Part shown: piece after piece, positions 33,591 through 44,591 of the stretch
Numbering within the stretch: position 1 is the first letter of the stretch
Layout of the letters: each line of letters starts with the position of its first letter
Source of the DNA: Roridomyces roridus
Lineage: Eukaryota; Basidiomycota; Agaricomycetes; Agaricales; Mycenaceae
Assembly (NCBI GenBank): GCA_029378245.1
Contig: JARKIF010000046.1
Coordinates: 62,001-126,000 of the forward strand
DNA: 64,000 nt
Direction of reading: 5' to 3'
Notes under the pieces: model-generated
Told to the model about the DNA's origin: nothing
Databases searched by the model: none
What the model saw: only the letters and a program-made list of their open reading frames with translations
Translations under genes and position numbers: made by a program

Positions 33591-36338
33591 ATGTTCTGGA
33601 ATTCTTACAAAATGGTGGCAGATGAATATGACAGAGAACATCAGGTGAAATACAGCACAGATCTTGACACATCCCTGATATTCGTGAGAATACATTTTAT
33701 TCTTGGTCTTCTGTGTTCCAAGTTTCAACAGGCTGGTCTATTCTCTGCAGTCAGCTCTGCCTTCATAATTGCCATTCAGCCTGAACTCCAGGGTCAAACA
33801 CCACTCAATCATGACACGCAGACGGCCATTTTGATTGCCCAATGCTTGCTCTATGTGAGCCTCAGCACAACTCTCCTGGCAGCCCTTCTGGCGGTCCTAG
33901 GAAAACAATGGCTGCTATTCTACTCCTTTTTGGGAGAAAAAGGAACCCTTGAAGCCCGTGGGCTTGAGAGACAAAGAAAGTTGGATGGTCTTCGCCGATG
34001 GAAGTTCAATATGGCCATGCAAACATTCCCTCTTCTTTTGCAGGTTGCACTCTTCCTGTTCTTGGCTGCATTGTCCATATATTTGTGGACAGTTCATCAT
34101 GCTCTGGCTATCATTGTGGTGTCCTTCACAGGTGCTGGCCTCATATTTTACTGCATGTTTCTCACATCTGCCGTCATTTCCCCGGATTCTCCATTCCAAA
34201 CACCATTGGCGCCTGCATTCCGATACATGGTGCAAAATCTAATCTGGGTACTCACTACAATTGTCTGCTTGCATTCACCGGTCAATTTTCTTTGCAATCC
34301 GGAATGCTCGATCTATCATGCCAACCAGACAAATTTCATGGCCACTGCTTCCAATGTCTGTTTTTCCAGGGCAAAATCCACTGGACATTATTGGCATGCC
34401 AAATACAGTTGCACTCCCAGGCCAGTTCCCCACAATTTCTACAGAGGTCTCAGCTGTATCATGGATGCTTGAAACTTCAACTGATCCACAAATTCTCTCC
34501 ATCTGCACTGAACTTGCTGTTAATCTCCAATGGCCAGCAAATATGAAGCTTCACTCTATCTTGGCTCGCTTGCGCGATAGCTTCCTGCAATGTGTAGAAT
34601 GTGATGTTCGCAATGGTGTTCTCTATATTCACAAGGTTCACAATGGATTGTCAGCTCGTGCTATTCAACTTGGAAAGGCTTATTGTACTCTTCGAATTCT
34701 TGATCCCGATCCTCAACCAGAGAGTTGGTCAACTATAGGATCAGGATCATCTTTTTCTCAGAATCCAGAATTGGAAACTGTCCTGAATATGATGGCAGGA
34801 ACATTTTTCCAGGAGAGGCCCCTCCACTTGGATGTACAGACAGTCAAATGGACATTGCATGTCATTCCATCTCTGGAGCACACAAGCATTCGGAGCTTCC
34901 TGGCTCAATTCAATTCAGCAGCACAGATTCAAGACAATGCTATATTTTCCGACTACTTGTTCTGTATCCATTCCTTCCTCTCCCCTCAGAGATGGAGAAG
35001 GGAGGATGTTATTAGGATGGATAAAAGGTATGTCATTTCAAACTCAAGGTCAAATACTATGTTCAATATCTCTGCAGTCAATTCAGAGACCTTCTAATGG
35101 TTCAAATCTTCAAGGACCTGATATCAATAGTTGCACAGGATGACCCAGAAATAAATCCAGGAATCGTTGAACAAGTTGTCAAGACAACAGTTCAGCTGGC
35201 TGTGGAGCATCTCCAGGAACCCTACTTTATTGAGAATCCCAATGATACAAGTATTCTGTTTGAATTTTGCAGGGCTCTCTCTCGCTGGGTCCGCGGATTT
35301 CCTGTCACTGTGGGAATTATATACACTGTGCTTTTGCTCGCCAGAGGCCCATATCTCAAACTGAGCAGAATTGACTCTGTCAAGATCCAGGATGTTGATT
35401 GGATATATTGGGCCTTGGATGAGATGCCATCTACACCTACTCACAGCAAGGACTCAAACCTCTTTGTGGTGTTGGATCTGATCCAAGCTTTGCTATTTTG
35501 TAGCGGCGGTTTGGATGAAAAGCCACCACTATCATCAATCAGGAATATTCTTACACAAATTGCTGGATCTAAAGACTTGGATAGAGTCCCTGCACTGATG
35601 TTTGCATTTTCTTACAACATCATCAACAAATCATGGTTCAAAGATGAGGATATTCAGTCAGTGGTGCAAACATTGGGACTATGGCCAATACTTGGAGCTA
35701 TGGCCTTGCAGAATCCTCATGAATTTTCTAATGGGTATATCCGAATTGGCCGCACCTTGGCAAATGTGCCCAAGTGGCGGCCATATTTGCAAAGAGAACT
35801 CTTCACATGGATCAAAATGTGCTCCATGGCATCCAAATACCTGCTTGCTAAGGTTACAGATCATTTCCAGTCAGTCATTAAGGATGCATGGGGGTTAAAT
35901 GAATCAGCTCATGCTGAGGATGGAATTTTCGCAGAAAGTCAACCTTTCCAGAGTCAGCTTCTGACATCTCTGCTGCCACAGCTCTGGCATGCCCTCAATT
36001 TTACATCCCCAGATTGTGTGTATCATGTAGAGCAACTTGCTCAATCAACAATCTGGGCAGCTCTGGCCTTAGAATTTTCCTATGACTTGAACCACCGTCT
36101 GGAATTAAAACAGGCCCTGGGGAGGACCATCATGGTCTCTGCGGGTAAGGGAAGGCAAAGATTGCCTTTACAGTCCCAAAAAGCCCAGGATTTTCTGGAA
36201 ATCTTGCTTGAGATTCTTCCGGATTTGGTTGAAACATTAAAAATGGAGTTGCCCCAAGACAATGATTTGGATGAGGGCTGGAAACAGATCTGGGCTCAGT
36301 TTCAACCTAGGTTTGCTGTATTGAAATCTTATCCATAA
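33591..36338 (+). CDS. DUF6535-family membrane protein
   Basis: The N-terminal part is a clear DUF6535 domain: SLIF/AGLFSAVSSAFIIAIQPELQ spliced across 33684-33731, then LLYVSLSTTLLAALLAVLGKQWL, the basic RQRKLDGLRRWKF, and two more membrane segments up to about 34240. The C-terminal part (34370-35027 joined to 35078-36338 across a 50 nt GTATGT intron) is a long soluble helical region beginning EVSAVSWMLETSTDP. Some 850 residues in all. The join between 34248 and 34370 is not solved: the best donor and acceptor differ in phase, so there is either a missed small exon or a frameshift. The family is strongly expanded in mushrooms and has no known function. The 5' exon may also be missing. Family assignment is firm, integrity is not. 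Confidence 0.75.
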
Positions 36339-36349
36339 ATTTATCATTG

Positions 36350-36762
36350 TACTATGTATGTAGGCTCGAATCCAGCCTGTCTATGAACAAGTGTCGATAG
36401 ACAGGCTGGTCGATTTCGTTTGATGGATCCCTGTCGCGCGATCAATGATTTCATTTATCCATAAAAGGTTATTCGGCACTCTTAATCACGGTTCGGCTGG
36501 GACTCGAGACATTGTTTCTACAGATATTCGTGTACTTTCTCTACATCTTAGAGCCCATAATGGCTTAATCTTTGACTTCAAGTCTCCTTTGTGCCCCGTG
36601 GAGGATGAAGAGAGTGAGTTGTGTGTATGTAATGGCCCGGCTGATCACGTGCAATAGCCTTATTGGGATTGATCGCTTGACTCGAATCGATCAAACGACA
36701 TCGACCGGTCTGTCTATCGACACTCTCATAGACAGACCGGTTCCGGTCTACTATGTATGTAG
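36350..36762. repeat. Segment with paired hairpins and 14 bp direct repeats
   Basis: TACTATGTATGTAG occurs at both ends (36350-36363 and 36749-36762). Just inside the left copy is a perfect 13 bp stem, CCAGCCTGTCTAT/ATAGACAGGCTGG. Just inside the right copy is a perfect 14 bp stem, ACCGGTCTGTCTAT/ATAGACAGACCGGT. The loops are reverse complements at their start (AGTGTCG versus CGACACT), so the hairpins face each other. A related hairpin is at about 60275-60300. Confidence 0.65.
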
Positions 36763-37048
36763 TCCATAGGGAAGAAAAAATAAATTATAGTGAATACCCA
36801 TGTATCCTTCTGCCATCAAAATTGACTTGATAAATGACCTTCTCCTTGAGTTTCTTCACATTCTGACACAGTATCCACCAGGTTCTTCATGTCTTCCACT
36901 GAAGTAAAAACCACAATTGATCACTGCACCAACCCGCTGGTCATCTTCAAGTTGCGCCTTTGCATACAGCTACATACTTGTTTGTCAGCTGCATCGTAGT
37001 CTGTCTATGAGAGACTACAGACTAGTAGGAACCTAATAGTAATACTGG
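36763..37048. other. Spacer between hairpin segment and MITE copy 2
   Basis: No gene. It contains a weaker hairpin near 36999-37024 (AGTCTGT/ACAGACT) that shares the GTCTGTCTATGA word with the hairpins to its left. Confidence 0.4.
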
Positions 37049-37056
37049 TTGCAAAT

Positions 37057-37573
37057 TAGGGCTCCTGACGGGTCAACGAGCCGACACGACGGGTGCCGGC
37101 CCGGCCGTACAGCCACAATTTTGACGGCCGGGTCCGGGTCCGGTTCCTTGGCTGACGGGGTACCCATTCCCGGCCGTCGACGGGCCATGACGGGTGGTGA
37201 CGGGTCCTCGGCTAACTAACCATGCCGAGCTGCCATCATCACTTGATGCTCCAGGGTAGTGCACATGGGTCATCGGCAATCTTCTCGATGGCCCACTACT
37301 GCGGTTCTGGCTGGTTCTGGAGGCTTCCCGAGTACTAATCCGTAATTTGACTTGCCGGCATCACCTTGACATCAATCTGATGGTCGATTTAGCTGGAGGC
37401 ACAGGCTGTCACCGCTCCGACCCGTCATGACGGCCGTGACGGGTCTGACGGGTACCACCCGGCCGTTTTGAGACCTCGCAACATGGTCTGACGGCCGGCT
37501 GGGGCCCGTCCGACCTCCCATGACGGCCGTCAGAGCGACGGCCGTCGCCGTCAACGGCCGGGTCGGAGCCCTA
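37057..37573. mobile_element. hAT-type MITE, copy 2 (517 bp)
   Basis: Same family as 15607-16124. Ends TAGGGCTCC and GGAGCCCTA, flanked by a perfect 8 bp duplication, TTGCAAAT (37049-37056 and 37574-37581). The left end lacks about 20 bp present in copy 1, so its terminal repeat is short; the interior follows copy 1 closely. Confidence 0.9.
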
Positions 37574-37581
37574 TTGCAAAT

Positions 37582-40500
37582 GTGAATGGTCAAATAGACC
37601 GGGTGGGGGGAACAAAAACCTGGCACTACCATCGGGGCGTCGAGGTCTGTCAAAGAGCTGACTCACCCTCGACAACCTGTTATTGCTTGCCCCGAATCGA
37701 ACGGATGCCTCCACCCGGGAGCCTAGGTTGAGTTTATGCGCTCCAAGAGCTAACAACTGTACTTACGTTGATTTTGCGTTGATCATCCGTCTCAGTAATT
37801 CCCAGCTGTTACCAGAAAATCTCAAAGAGGAGTGATGACATGTATACAATAAGGAGGTAGGGCCGACAAGCGGCAAGGCCCGCTACCATGTTTTCTTTGG
37901 CCCAGTCTTCATTATATTTGGACAGTGAATCTAGTTCAGTCACATTCCAGTGGTATTAGGAACTACATAAAATCAAGGTGTCACAAATGCCAGCATTCCG
38001 TCGCTCGTACGTGCTCCTGCGCGCCACACTCGTCCTCCGAGTCTTCCAAAAATCAAGTGTGAAAACTATGAGCACAAATAAGTGGACGAGTCGGCAGACC
38101 CTCAAGCCTGGGGTCGGCGCGAGGGAGTGCGACGTCCCTCGCGCCTCCGAGTCCCCATTGTTCCCTTCAAGAAAATGGCAGCTCACCCGTTTGAGAGTCG
38201 TTGTATTCTCTCGTAGACAGTGCTAGCTGAGCTAACATCACCAGTAAGTAGGTAATTGACAAGCATGCTAGGATTACCATCGAGTGACCAACAACGACAG
38301 ACGGGCAAAGAGATGTTGTGATTCCGAACCACTCCTGTTCATCTCGCATTTTGCCAAGGCACTTGTGGTCAGAAGAATGTAAAGTATGTTCTGGATGCTG
38401 GAACTCACGACTCTCATGAGCCGTGCGCCGCAGCTTTCAGCTTGGGTCTACAAGCTCTTGGGTGAGACAATGGTACCAAGCACTCTCACACACCGTGCTT
38501 ATTCTCTTGTCGAGGCGGCGGCTGGCAGCAGAGTTGGTGCCGGCATCCATCCATCGCGTAGCCTGTACGGCGAGTCCTGAGGAAGACACCTGAACGCTCA
38601 GGACCCGGCAGCCTGCCGGATTTTGCAGCTTTCCTCTAGTTCGTTGTCTTCGTGAGCGGTGTCAAGTTCCCGGGGCGTCACATTCTTGCTCCGTAGATTC
38701 GGTGTCCAGCTTGTCCATATCAGCAGATGCGCACAATACTTAGAACTCGACTCCTGAAGGCGCTGGTGTAGCGGACAGTAACGGTGCTGAAGGTGGTGGC
38801 AAGCTTCCGTTGTACAGGTGAGCTTTCACCGTCGAAGAAGGTGAGGCTGTAGTCGTTATCCCAGTTGGCAGTTCTTGATGAAGTCCACTGCCAGTAGGCA
38901 ACGAGCGAGAACGACAAATTGCCATGCAAACTTGAAGCGATACTTGGTTGAATGAGGAGGTCCCAGAGAGGCCACGGTGACGTACGAAAGGTTACCAGCC
39001 GATCCATTCCAAGGCGCTGTCCAGTGTACTGTGTTCGTGTCGCAACCGCGTCGCAGGAACTCGAAGCCGAGCAGGGATGCCATGGTCTGGGTCAAGGGGA
39101 GGAGGACGAGATTATGAGGACACCAGTGCATGGGGGAATGATGTATCACCAATGGCGAAACAGCACAAGTAAGTGATGAATGATTGGTGCTCCCTGACCG
39201 CTGACCGTGATGCATCACTCACCACTGGCATTTTTGGCCATACCACAGCGAGCAGACCATCGTCTGCCCTGCCTGCAGCAATGAGCTCGAAGGTTCCGTT
39301 TTGGGAAGGTCATGACACGTCATTCTTCGCTTCGATCAGCGACATCAAAACATCGCTCTTCGTCGCCATCAACGACGAGCCCGTCGAGACCGCGCAAAAA
39401 ATCCATTAAATATGCAAAAGATCTGTAAAAATTCCTTGAACCATTAGAAGAGCATTTGAATGAATTTACGCCGGGACTATGAGATGTGAAGTGTAGGAAA
39501 AGGCAGGAGGAGTCTCGACACGGACATACAGGGCATGATGTGGAATTCTACACGAATGGACAGACGTGCTACACGGCGGCGGGTAAGCACCACCTAGACC
39601 AGTCGAGCTCCAGCTTGCGCCCGTGCCTTCGCGCCGCCCGCGTTCACACTCGCCTCCATCGTCTTCCCCCTGCTCTTCACCGCCCACGCCCGCACCAGCG
39701 CCAGCTACCCGCCCGCTACACCCGTCCCGCTCGGTCTCGTCTGCGTCTGCCCTCACTTGCACCCGGATCTGCAGCAGCCATCGTCCTTGACTTTGCCAAC
39801 GCAGTACAGCTGGGAGTGGACGAGGACGTTGACGGTGATGAGCGATGACAGGAATGAGTTGCGGGCGAACGGGGCAGAGCGTGTCTCCCACAGCCGCAGC
39901 CTAGCGGCATAGGAGCGAGGACGGCGAGACGCAGTTTGCCCGGTACGTCGTCGATACCTGCGTAGTCACAGCCTCCAATGGGAGGGTTTCCTGCACGGTA
40001 CGATGGGGACGGAGATGGGTGCGTTGGTGTAGCTGCGTGCACCTGGCCTTTAGGATAGCGTCACAGCAAATGGGAATCGGCGGATGTGTCGTCGTGCTTG
40101 CATGCAGCAGACGGCAGTCAGGTCCAGTGCGGTCTGCGAGCGAGGCAGACGGAGGGTGTTGTCGGACGAAATGGAAGTGAAGCTGGGCTTTTGAGGGCAA
40201 GGCGAGCGAGTGGCCACGACAGGGCACGGGGTACGACCGTGGGATGAATATAGCTTGCTTCATCGCAGCAAGTGAGGCTCAGAGGTTCCCGCCGAGTGCC
40301 TATGGGTGAGACTCCGCGTACGAGACCCAGCGAGCCTCGATTGCTCGACGGCTGGAACGGCGTAGTTTCCTGTATGAAAAGTCAGTTATGCAGCATAGGA
40401 GTAGCCCGGAACCCTCGGGGCGGCATGGCGGAGTGCATCTGGGTAGTGCTCGAGGAGATTCCGGCGAGGTTTGGTCGGGATGACAGAGCTCAGCACCAGC

Positions 40501-42506
40501 ATACGTGGCAGACATTGACGTAGCTCTGGCCACCGAAGTGAGGGTCTGAGCAGGCTAAGAGACGCACCCTAAACCCTGACCATGGTTAACATACATCTCC
40601 CGGCGTTTTGAGGCAGTTTAAGGTGCGTAGGAGCTCACACGAAAGCGAGGATGGTGGTGGGAGGAGACATTATGACAATCGTACAGCCACAAATTGTCCA
40701 TTTCTGGACGAGTCCGGAAACCTCGCAATCCTTCGTATGGTACAGGAACATTCTGAATTGACTAGCGGACGACATTCCTCATCTTAGAACTGCATCAGGA
40801 ACTGGTGAGGACTCGGGGATTTGCGAAATTCCAATGTCTATTATCAGTATAAGCAAAAATTGCACGAGAATCGCCTCGGCACTGGCTCCAGCGATTTTTT
40901 GGGGAGCAAACTTTTTGTTGGCTAGGTGAATACCTTCCGTCCCAGCAATGCCTGGTAAATTTCACGGCCAGAATGTGGCCTGATAAAAAGGTAGTTCAGT
41001 TGTAATCAGTGCCTATTTTCGACACTCGTACCTTTTGCTACGATGCAATTGGTGCTTAATGGCGCATACAGGAATCGTCTAATGCCTCGAACAATTGATT
41101 TTAAACTTGAGAACTCGGAAATCTGGAGGGTCAAATATCAGGTCTTGACTAAATGGATTTTATCTCGAGGACTGTACCACCAATGCAGGTCAATGAAGCA
41201 AGAAAAGGGCAGCCCTAAATCATCAGAAGAAGGGAATATAAGTTTGCCGCCGGGTGGTTGAGTGTGAGGAAAGAAGTAGAGGAAACATTTCTGGGTGGTC
41301 GGTAAGCGCGAGGCAGCATCAACGAGAACCAATACGCTCGAAGGCTGGTTTCGAGCACTTTGGTGTTCCACTCCTCAACTCATGTTGCAATTTTGCTTAT
41401 ATCAATTCAATTCAACTCTGTATTGGTCCAGAAAGGTGTCTCCATGAATACTGAGCTCAACAAGGCCGTTTATTTCACGAAAATGTGTTGAAGCATCCCA
41501 GATCAAAGCTTTTTGCAAAGATTCCGGTCCGCCCCCTCATTTGTGGATGAGCAATTGAGATCCGGGGGTATTGATTCGACGCATTCTGCGACCCGAAACC
41601 ATAGTTCCTACAGAGGACCGGCTGGTTCATGCGTAAACGCTGAAAAGGCGGAATCGGGCCGTCGGGGTTTGCTTCGGCAGTTCCGGCATGACATCGGCTA
41701 GCTCGTCCCTGGCAACTGCATCGTGGCAGATTGATGTCGGATGGGGTGATGCCGTGGACGCCGAAGCGATGCAACGCGGATTCTGGCTTTCCTGTCTACG
41801 GACCATTGAAGCTCTTGGTTTAAAAATGATATTGAGTTGGAACGAAAGCTGATGACGGTAGTACGTAGTGAAGAATAGACGAGAGTATGTATGTACAGTG
41901 GGAGGGAGAAGAGGGTGCGTACCAGCAGCGCAGAAACGCCACAACAGTACACGGGATGAACGAGGAACACATGTACTCCGGCTCAAAAGCAGAAGAATGT
42001 CCGCAACGTGCAGGGTACGTGTGGAGACGGGACGACCGCGCGCGCTGGAAAGGGAAGCGAGCACACGCAGGGCGCTGGGGTCCAGTGGTGTGCGGCGCAT
42101 GGAATAAGGAACCATGGGACCGTAATGGCGATGCTTGGCGAAAGGGTGAAATCCGGGAGAATGTGATGGTATAGACTAGGGCAACGGAAGAGGAAGGCCG
42201 TGGCTCGAGCGCAGCTGCAGGGTCCTGTACGCCGTCAGACGTTCTGGCCGCAGCCGTGGTCAGAGCGGGTGTAGCAGGTGAGCCGTACTGGTGACAGAGG
42301 AAGCGGGGAACGGGGCCTAGTGCGGAGAAGAGCCCAAAGGCCAGAAAAGACGAATCTTGTCGAGCGACATCAGACGGCCTGTGCACTGCAGAACCGGACA
42401 TTGAGGACGATATGGGGGCTTCGGGACAGTGGGTGGTGCACAGAAGGTACTGAAATAGGCGTTAGACGCGAGAAATCTGGTGCCGACCGAGCACGGGCGA
42501 AGCAGG
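37582..42506. other. Gene-poor region left of the retrotransposon
   Basis: About 4.9 kb in which I can support no gene. Short open frames occur on both strands without domains. The only structure seen is a repeat at 39120-39232 that has an inverted partner at 49605-49716. Confidence 0.4.
39120..39232 (+). repeat. Inverted repeat partner of 49605-49716
   Basis: The core AGCACAAGTAAGTGATGAAT and the following GATTGGTG and CCGTGATGCATCAC match the reverse complement of 49605-49716. Similarity extends to the left (ATGGGGGAAT.GAT.TATCAC) with mismatches. Family unknown. Confidence 0.6.
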
Positions 42507-42511
42507 TCGTA
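42507..42511. repeat. Target site duplication TCGTA, left
   Basis: TCGTA directly before the 5' LTR is repeated at 49159-49163 directly after the 3' LTR. Confidence 0.9.
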
Positions 42512-42986
42512 TGTCACGCGCTGACCTATTTGCGCACGTGACAACGCCAAATAAACCTGATATACATTGGCGCCGTACAGCGTTAAAGTCATGGGAACCC
42601 CGTCTCGATCGGATTGAGGAAGAAGCCGAAGAAGACATTATTTAAAGATGTGGGACAGTTTCATATTTATGAACGACAGCGTGGATGAGGGAAGGAGTTT
42701 TCCATCAGTGAACTGTCAGATCATGACAGGCTTCTATGAAGAACACGGTGTAGACATGACAATAGAAGACGACAAAGGTGCAGGACAATAGTGCATGTTG
42801 GACACCAGGACAATTAGTGTAGCATCGTAGATCTATCCCTCATAGTATAAAAGCAGTAGCTAGTCGTCGTATTCTGTACCCTCTCCTAGACTTTTATTCA
42901 GTTCATTTTACGAGCTTTAGTAGCGCACTACCCAATCCGCAGCATCTTACCGCTGTTGGACGCGTGAAACAAGTCTTGTTGTGACA
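42512..42986 (+). repeat. 5' LTR (475 bp)
   Basis: Starts TGTCACG and ends TGTGACA. The inner termini form an imperfect inverted repeat because of the T at 42980; the 3' LTR has the perfect TGTCACG/CGTGACA pair. Confidence 0.95.
42846..42853 (+). promoter_or_regulatory. TATA box in the 5' LTR
   Basis: TATAAAAG, 41 bp before TAGACTTTTATT (42887-42898), the sequence complementary to the primer-binding site. The start of the R region is therefore predicted in 42876-42890. Confidence 0.6.
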
Positions 42987-43487
42987 TAATAAAAGTCTAC
43001 CCTCATACCGCTCTTACCTCCCCCCGACATATCCTTTCCATACGCCTCGGCGTCCCTCCCCCACTACTTGGTCTCTCGTAATTGACGATTCACTCATACC
43101 TCAAGCGTCACGTCGTTAAATCGCGACGTTAAATAAGCGCTGATCTCTGGTCGAACTATTTTGATAGACAGTCGCAGTGCAACGGGAAACGTTGAGTCCG
43201 TCCCCGCACAATAGCAGACGTTGGCGTTCGGGTGGCAATCTTCGGAGAGTACCCTCGCGCAGATACCGGGAGAGTCGTAGAAGGCCCGGGTCTGTTCTAT
43301 CGGCAAGTGTTGCGACCGAGAAATTCACCACCGGCTTCGTGCCGCTCCTACCCAAGCCGCGACGGCGTTTCGCGCACCATCATACTCCTCTTCCGGCACC
43401 TCTAGCCGTGAAGCCCGTTCCGTAGCGGACCAACTCTTGGCCGCTTCCGCCACTACCCACCACACCTTTCATACCGCCGCCCCTGCC
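42987..43487 (+). other. Retrotransposon leader
   Basis: This is the untranslated leader between the 5' LTR and gag. Its first bases hold the primer-binding site at 42988-42999, and a C-rich stretch precedes gag. No gene. Confidence 0.5.
42988..42999 (+). promoter_or_regulatory. Primer-binding site, self-priming type
   Basis: AATAAAAGTCTA begins one base after the 5' LTR and is exactly complementary to TAGACTTTTATT at 42887-42898, near the predicted 5' end of the transcript. It lacks the TGG expected of a tRNA-primed site. Tf1 of fission yeast primes reverse transcription with the folded 5' end of its own RNA, with 11 nt of pairing; the same is inferred here. Confidence 0.75.
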
Positions 43488-44591
43488 ATGTCCCACCACG
43501 GTAGCCCCATCCACTATGACCAGCCTCAGGCGGTCTACCCTCCCCAAATTTACCCATCCCGCCCTCCTACCCGCTCTCCCCCTCGCCCTCTTCCTACCCG
43601 ACCCGATTCCATCCCCGCCCAGCATGGCCTGACTGAGTTACTTCAGGCCCTCCCCCCACGCCCGGCACCAGCAAGGATGACGCTGGCCCGGCTTCCCCCG
43701 CCGTTTGACGGGAATGACAAATCCAAGTGGGAAACTTGGATCAACAGTGTCACGACCTACCTCGTGGCATACGAACACGATTTTAATACGGATCATAGAC
43801 GTATTTTCTTCGTGCTCTCGTTGCTGGGCGACGAGAAGAGTTCTCCGTGTCCAGCCGCCAACTGGTCACGGAACTGGAAGGCGAAGCACCTTCGCCTTGA
43901 TCAGCCCCGTCCCTCCTTCGAGGAGTTTATCACGGAGCTGGAGTCGACGTTCGCGGACCAGAACGTCAAGGAGACGGCGCTGTTGCGCCTGATGAACACT
44001 CGGCAGGGCAGTTCAACCCTGGCCGATTTCCTCCAGTCGTTCGAGCTGAACGCGGAGCAGGCGGGCTACGCGCCCGGAAATGTGCTGCATGATACGTTTT
44101 TGTGCCAAGCACTGGAAATCCTGGTCTCGGACCAGGTACGCAAACAGCTGTACGCTGGTGGCGTTGCGATCCCGGGGACGTACTCGGGATTGAAAAGCCG
44201 GTTGATGACCATCAACGGCATCATTGAGCGCGGGAAGCTCATCAACTCTCGCTGGGGAGCGGGAGGTGGGATGTTTTGGACGCCGGCACAGCAGCAGCCG
44301 CCGCCCAAATTCCCCAAGGCCACGGCACTGGTGCCGCCGCCAAGGCCCCAGGGGACAGCCCCCCATCTGGCGACTCGGGTCACTCCCGGAAACCCGGCGC
44401 CGATGGACGTCGACCGAACGCGGCAGGCCGCATTCAAGTGTTACAACTGTGGCAAGGAGGGCCACATGAAGCGGGAGTGCCCAGAGCCTCCCAAGAAGAA
44501 GTTTAATATCCGGTCGATCAAGACCGAGGACTACACGCAGGAGGACCTGCAGGCTCTCGCGACCATACTCCGCGAGAAGGGTTTTTGTTAG
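43488..44591 (+). CDS. gag: Gag protein of the gypsy element
   Basis: 367 residues from the first ATG of the frame. A Pro/His-rich start is followed by the retrotransposon gag domain: LPPPFDGNDKSKWETWINSV, FEEFITELESTFADQNVKE, TRQGSSTLADFLQSFE. A Pro-rich linker and one CCHC zinc knuckle, CYNCGKEGHMKREC, at residues 318-331 come next. It forms the virus-like particle and binds the element RNA. The stop codon at 44589-44591 is preceded by the heptamer GGGTTTT, and pol starts in the -1 frame across it. Confidence 0.93.
   Translation: MSHHGSPIHYDQPQAVYPPQIYPSRPPTRSPPRPLPTRPDSIPAQHGLTELLQALPPRPAPARMTLARLPPPFDGNDKSKWETWINSVTTYLVAYEHDFNTDHRRIFFVLSLLGDEKSSPCPAANWSRNWKAKHLRLDQPRPSFEEFITELESTFADQNVKETALLRLMNTRQGSSTLADFLQSFELNAEQAGYAPGNVLHDTFLCQALEILVSDQVRKQLYAGGVAIPGTYSGLKSRLMTINGIIERGKLINSRWGAGGGMFWTPAQQQPPPKFPKATALVPPPRPQGTAPHLATRVTPGNPAPMDVDRTRQAAFKCYNCGKEGHMKRECPEPPKKKFNIRSIKTEDYTQEDLQALATILREKGFC
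44579..44585 (+). promoter_or_regulatory. Putative -1 ribosomal frameshift site GGGTTTT
   Basis: The heptamer is phased as G-GGT-TTT in the gag frame, the X-XXY-YYZ form, and lies three bases before the gag stop codon. A slip back by one base continues as TTG-TTA-GGG directly into pol, which has no ATG at its start. A downstream stimulatory structure was not worked out. Confidence 0.65.

Noticed and set aside
37582..42506. Several 60-190 codon open frames
   Set aside because: They overlap on opposite strands, lack domains and lack consistent splice structure. I could not support any as a gene.
43437..43487. An earlier TTG start for gag
   Set aside because: A normal ATG follows at 43488 and precedes all recognisable Gag sequence.
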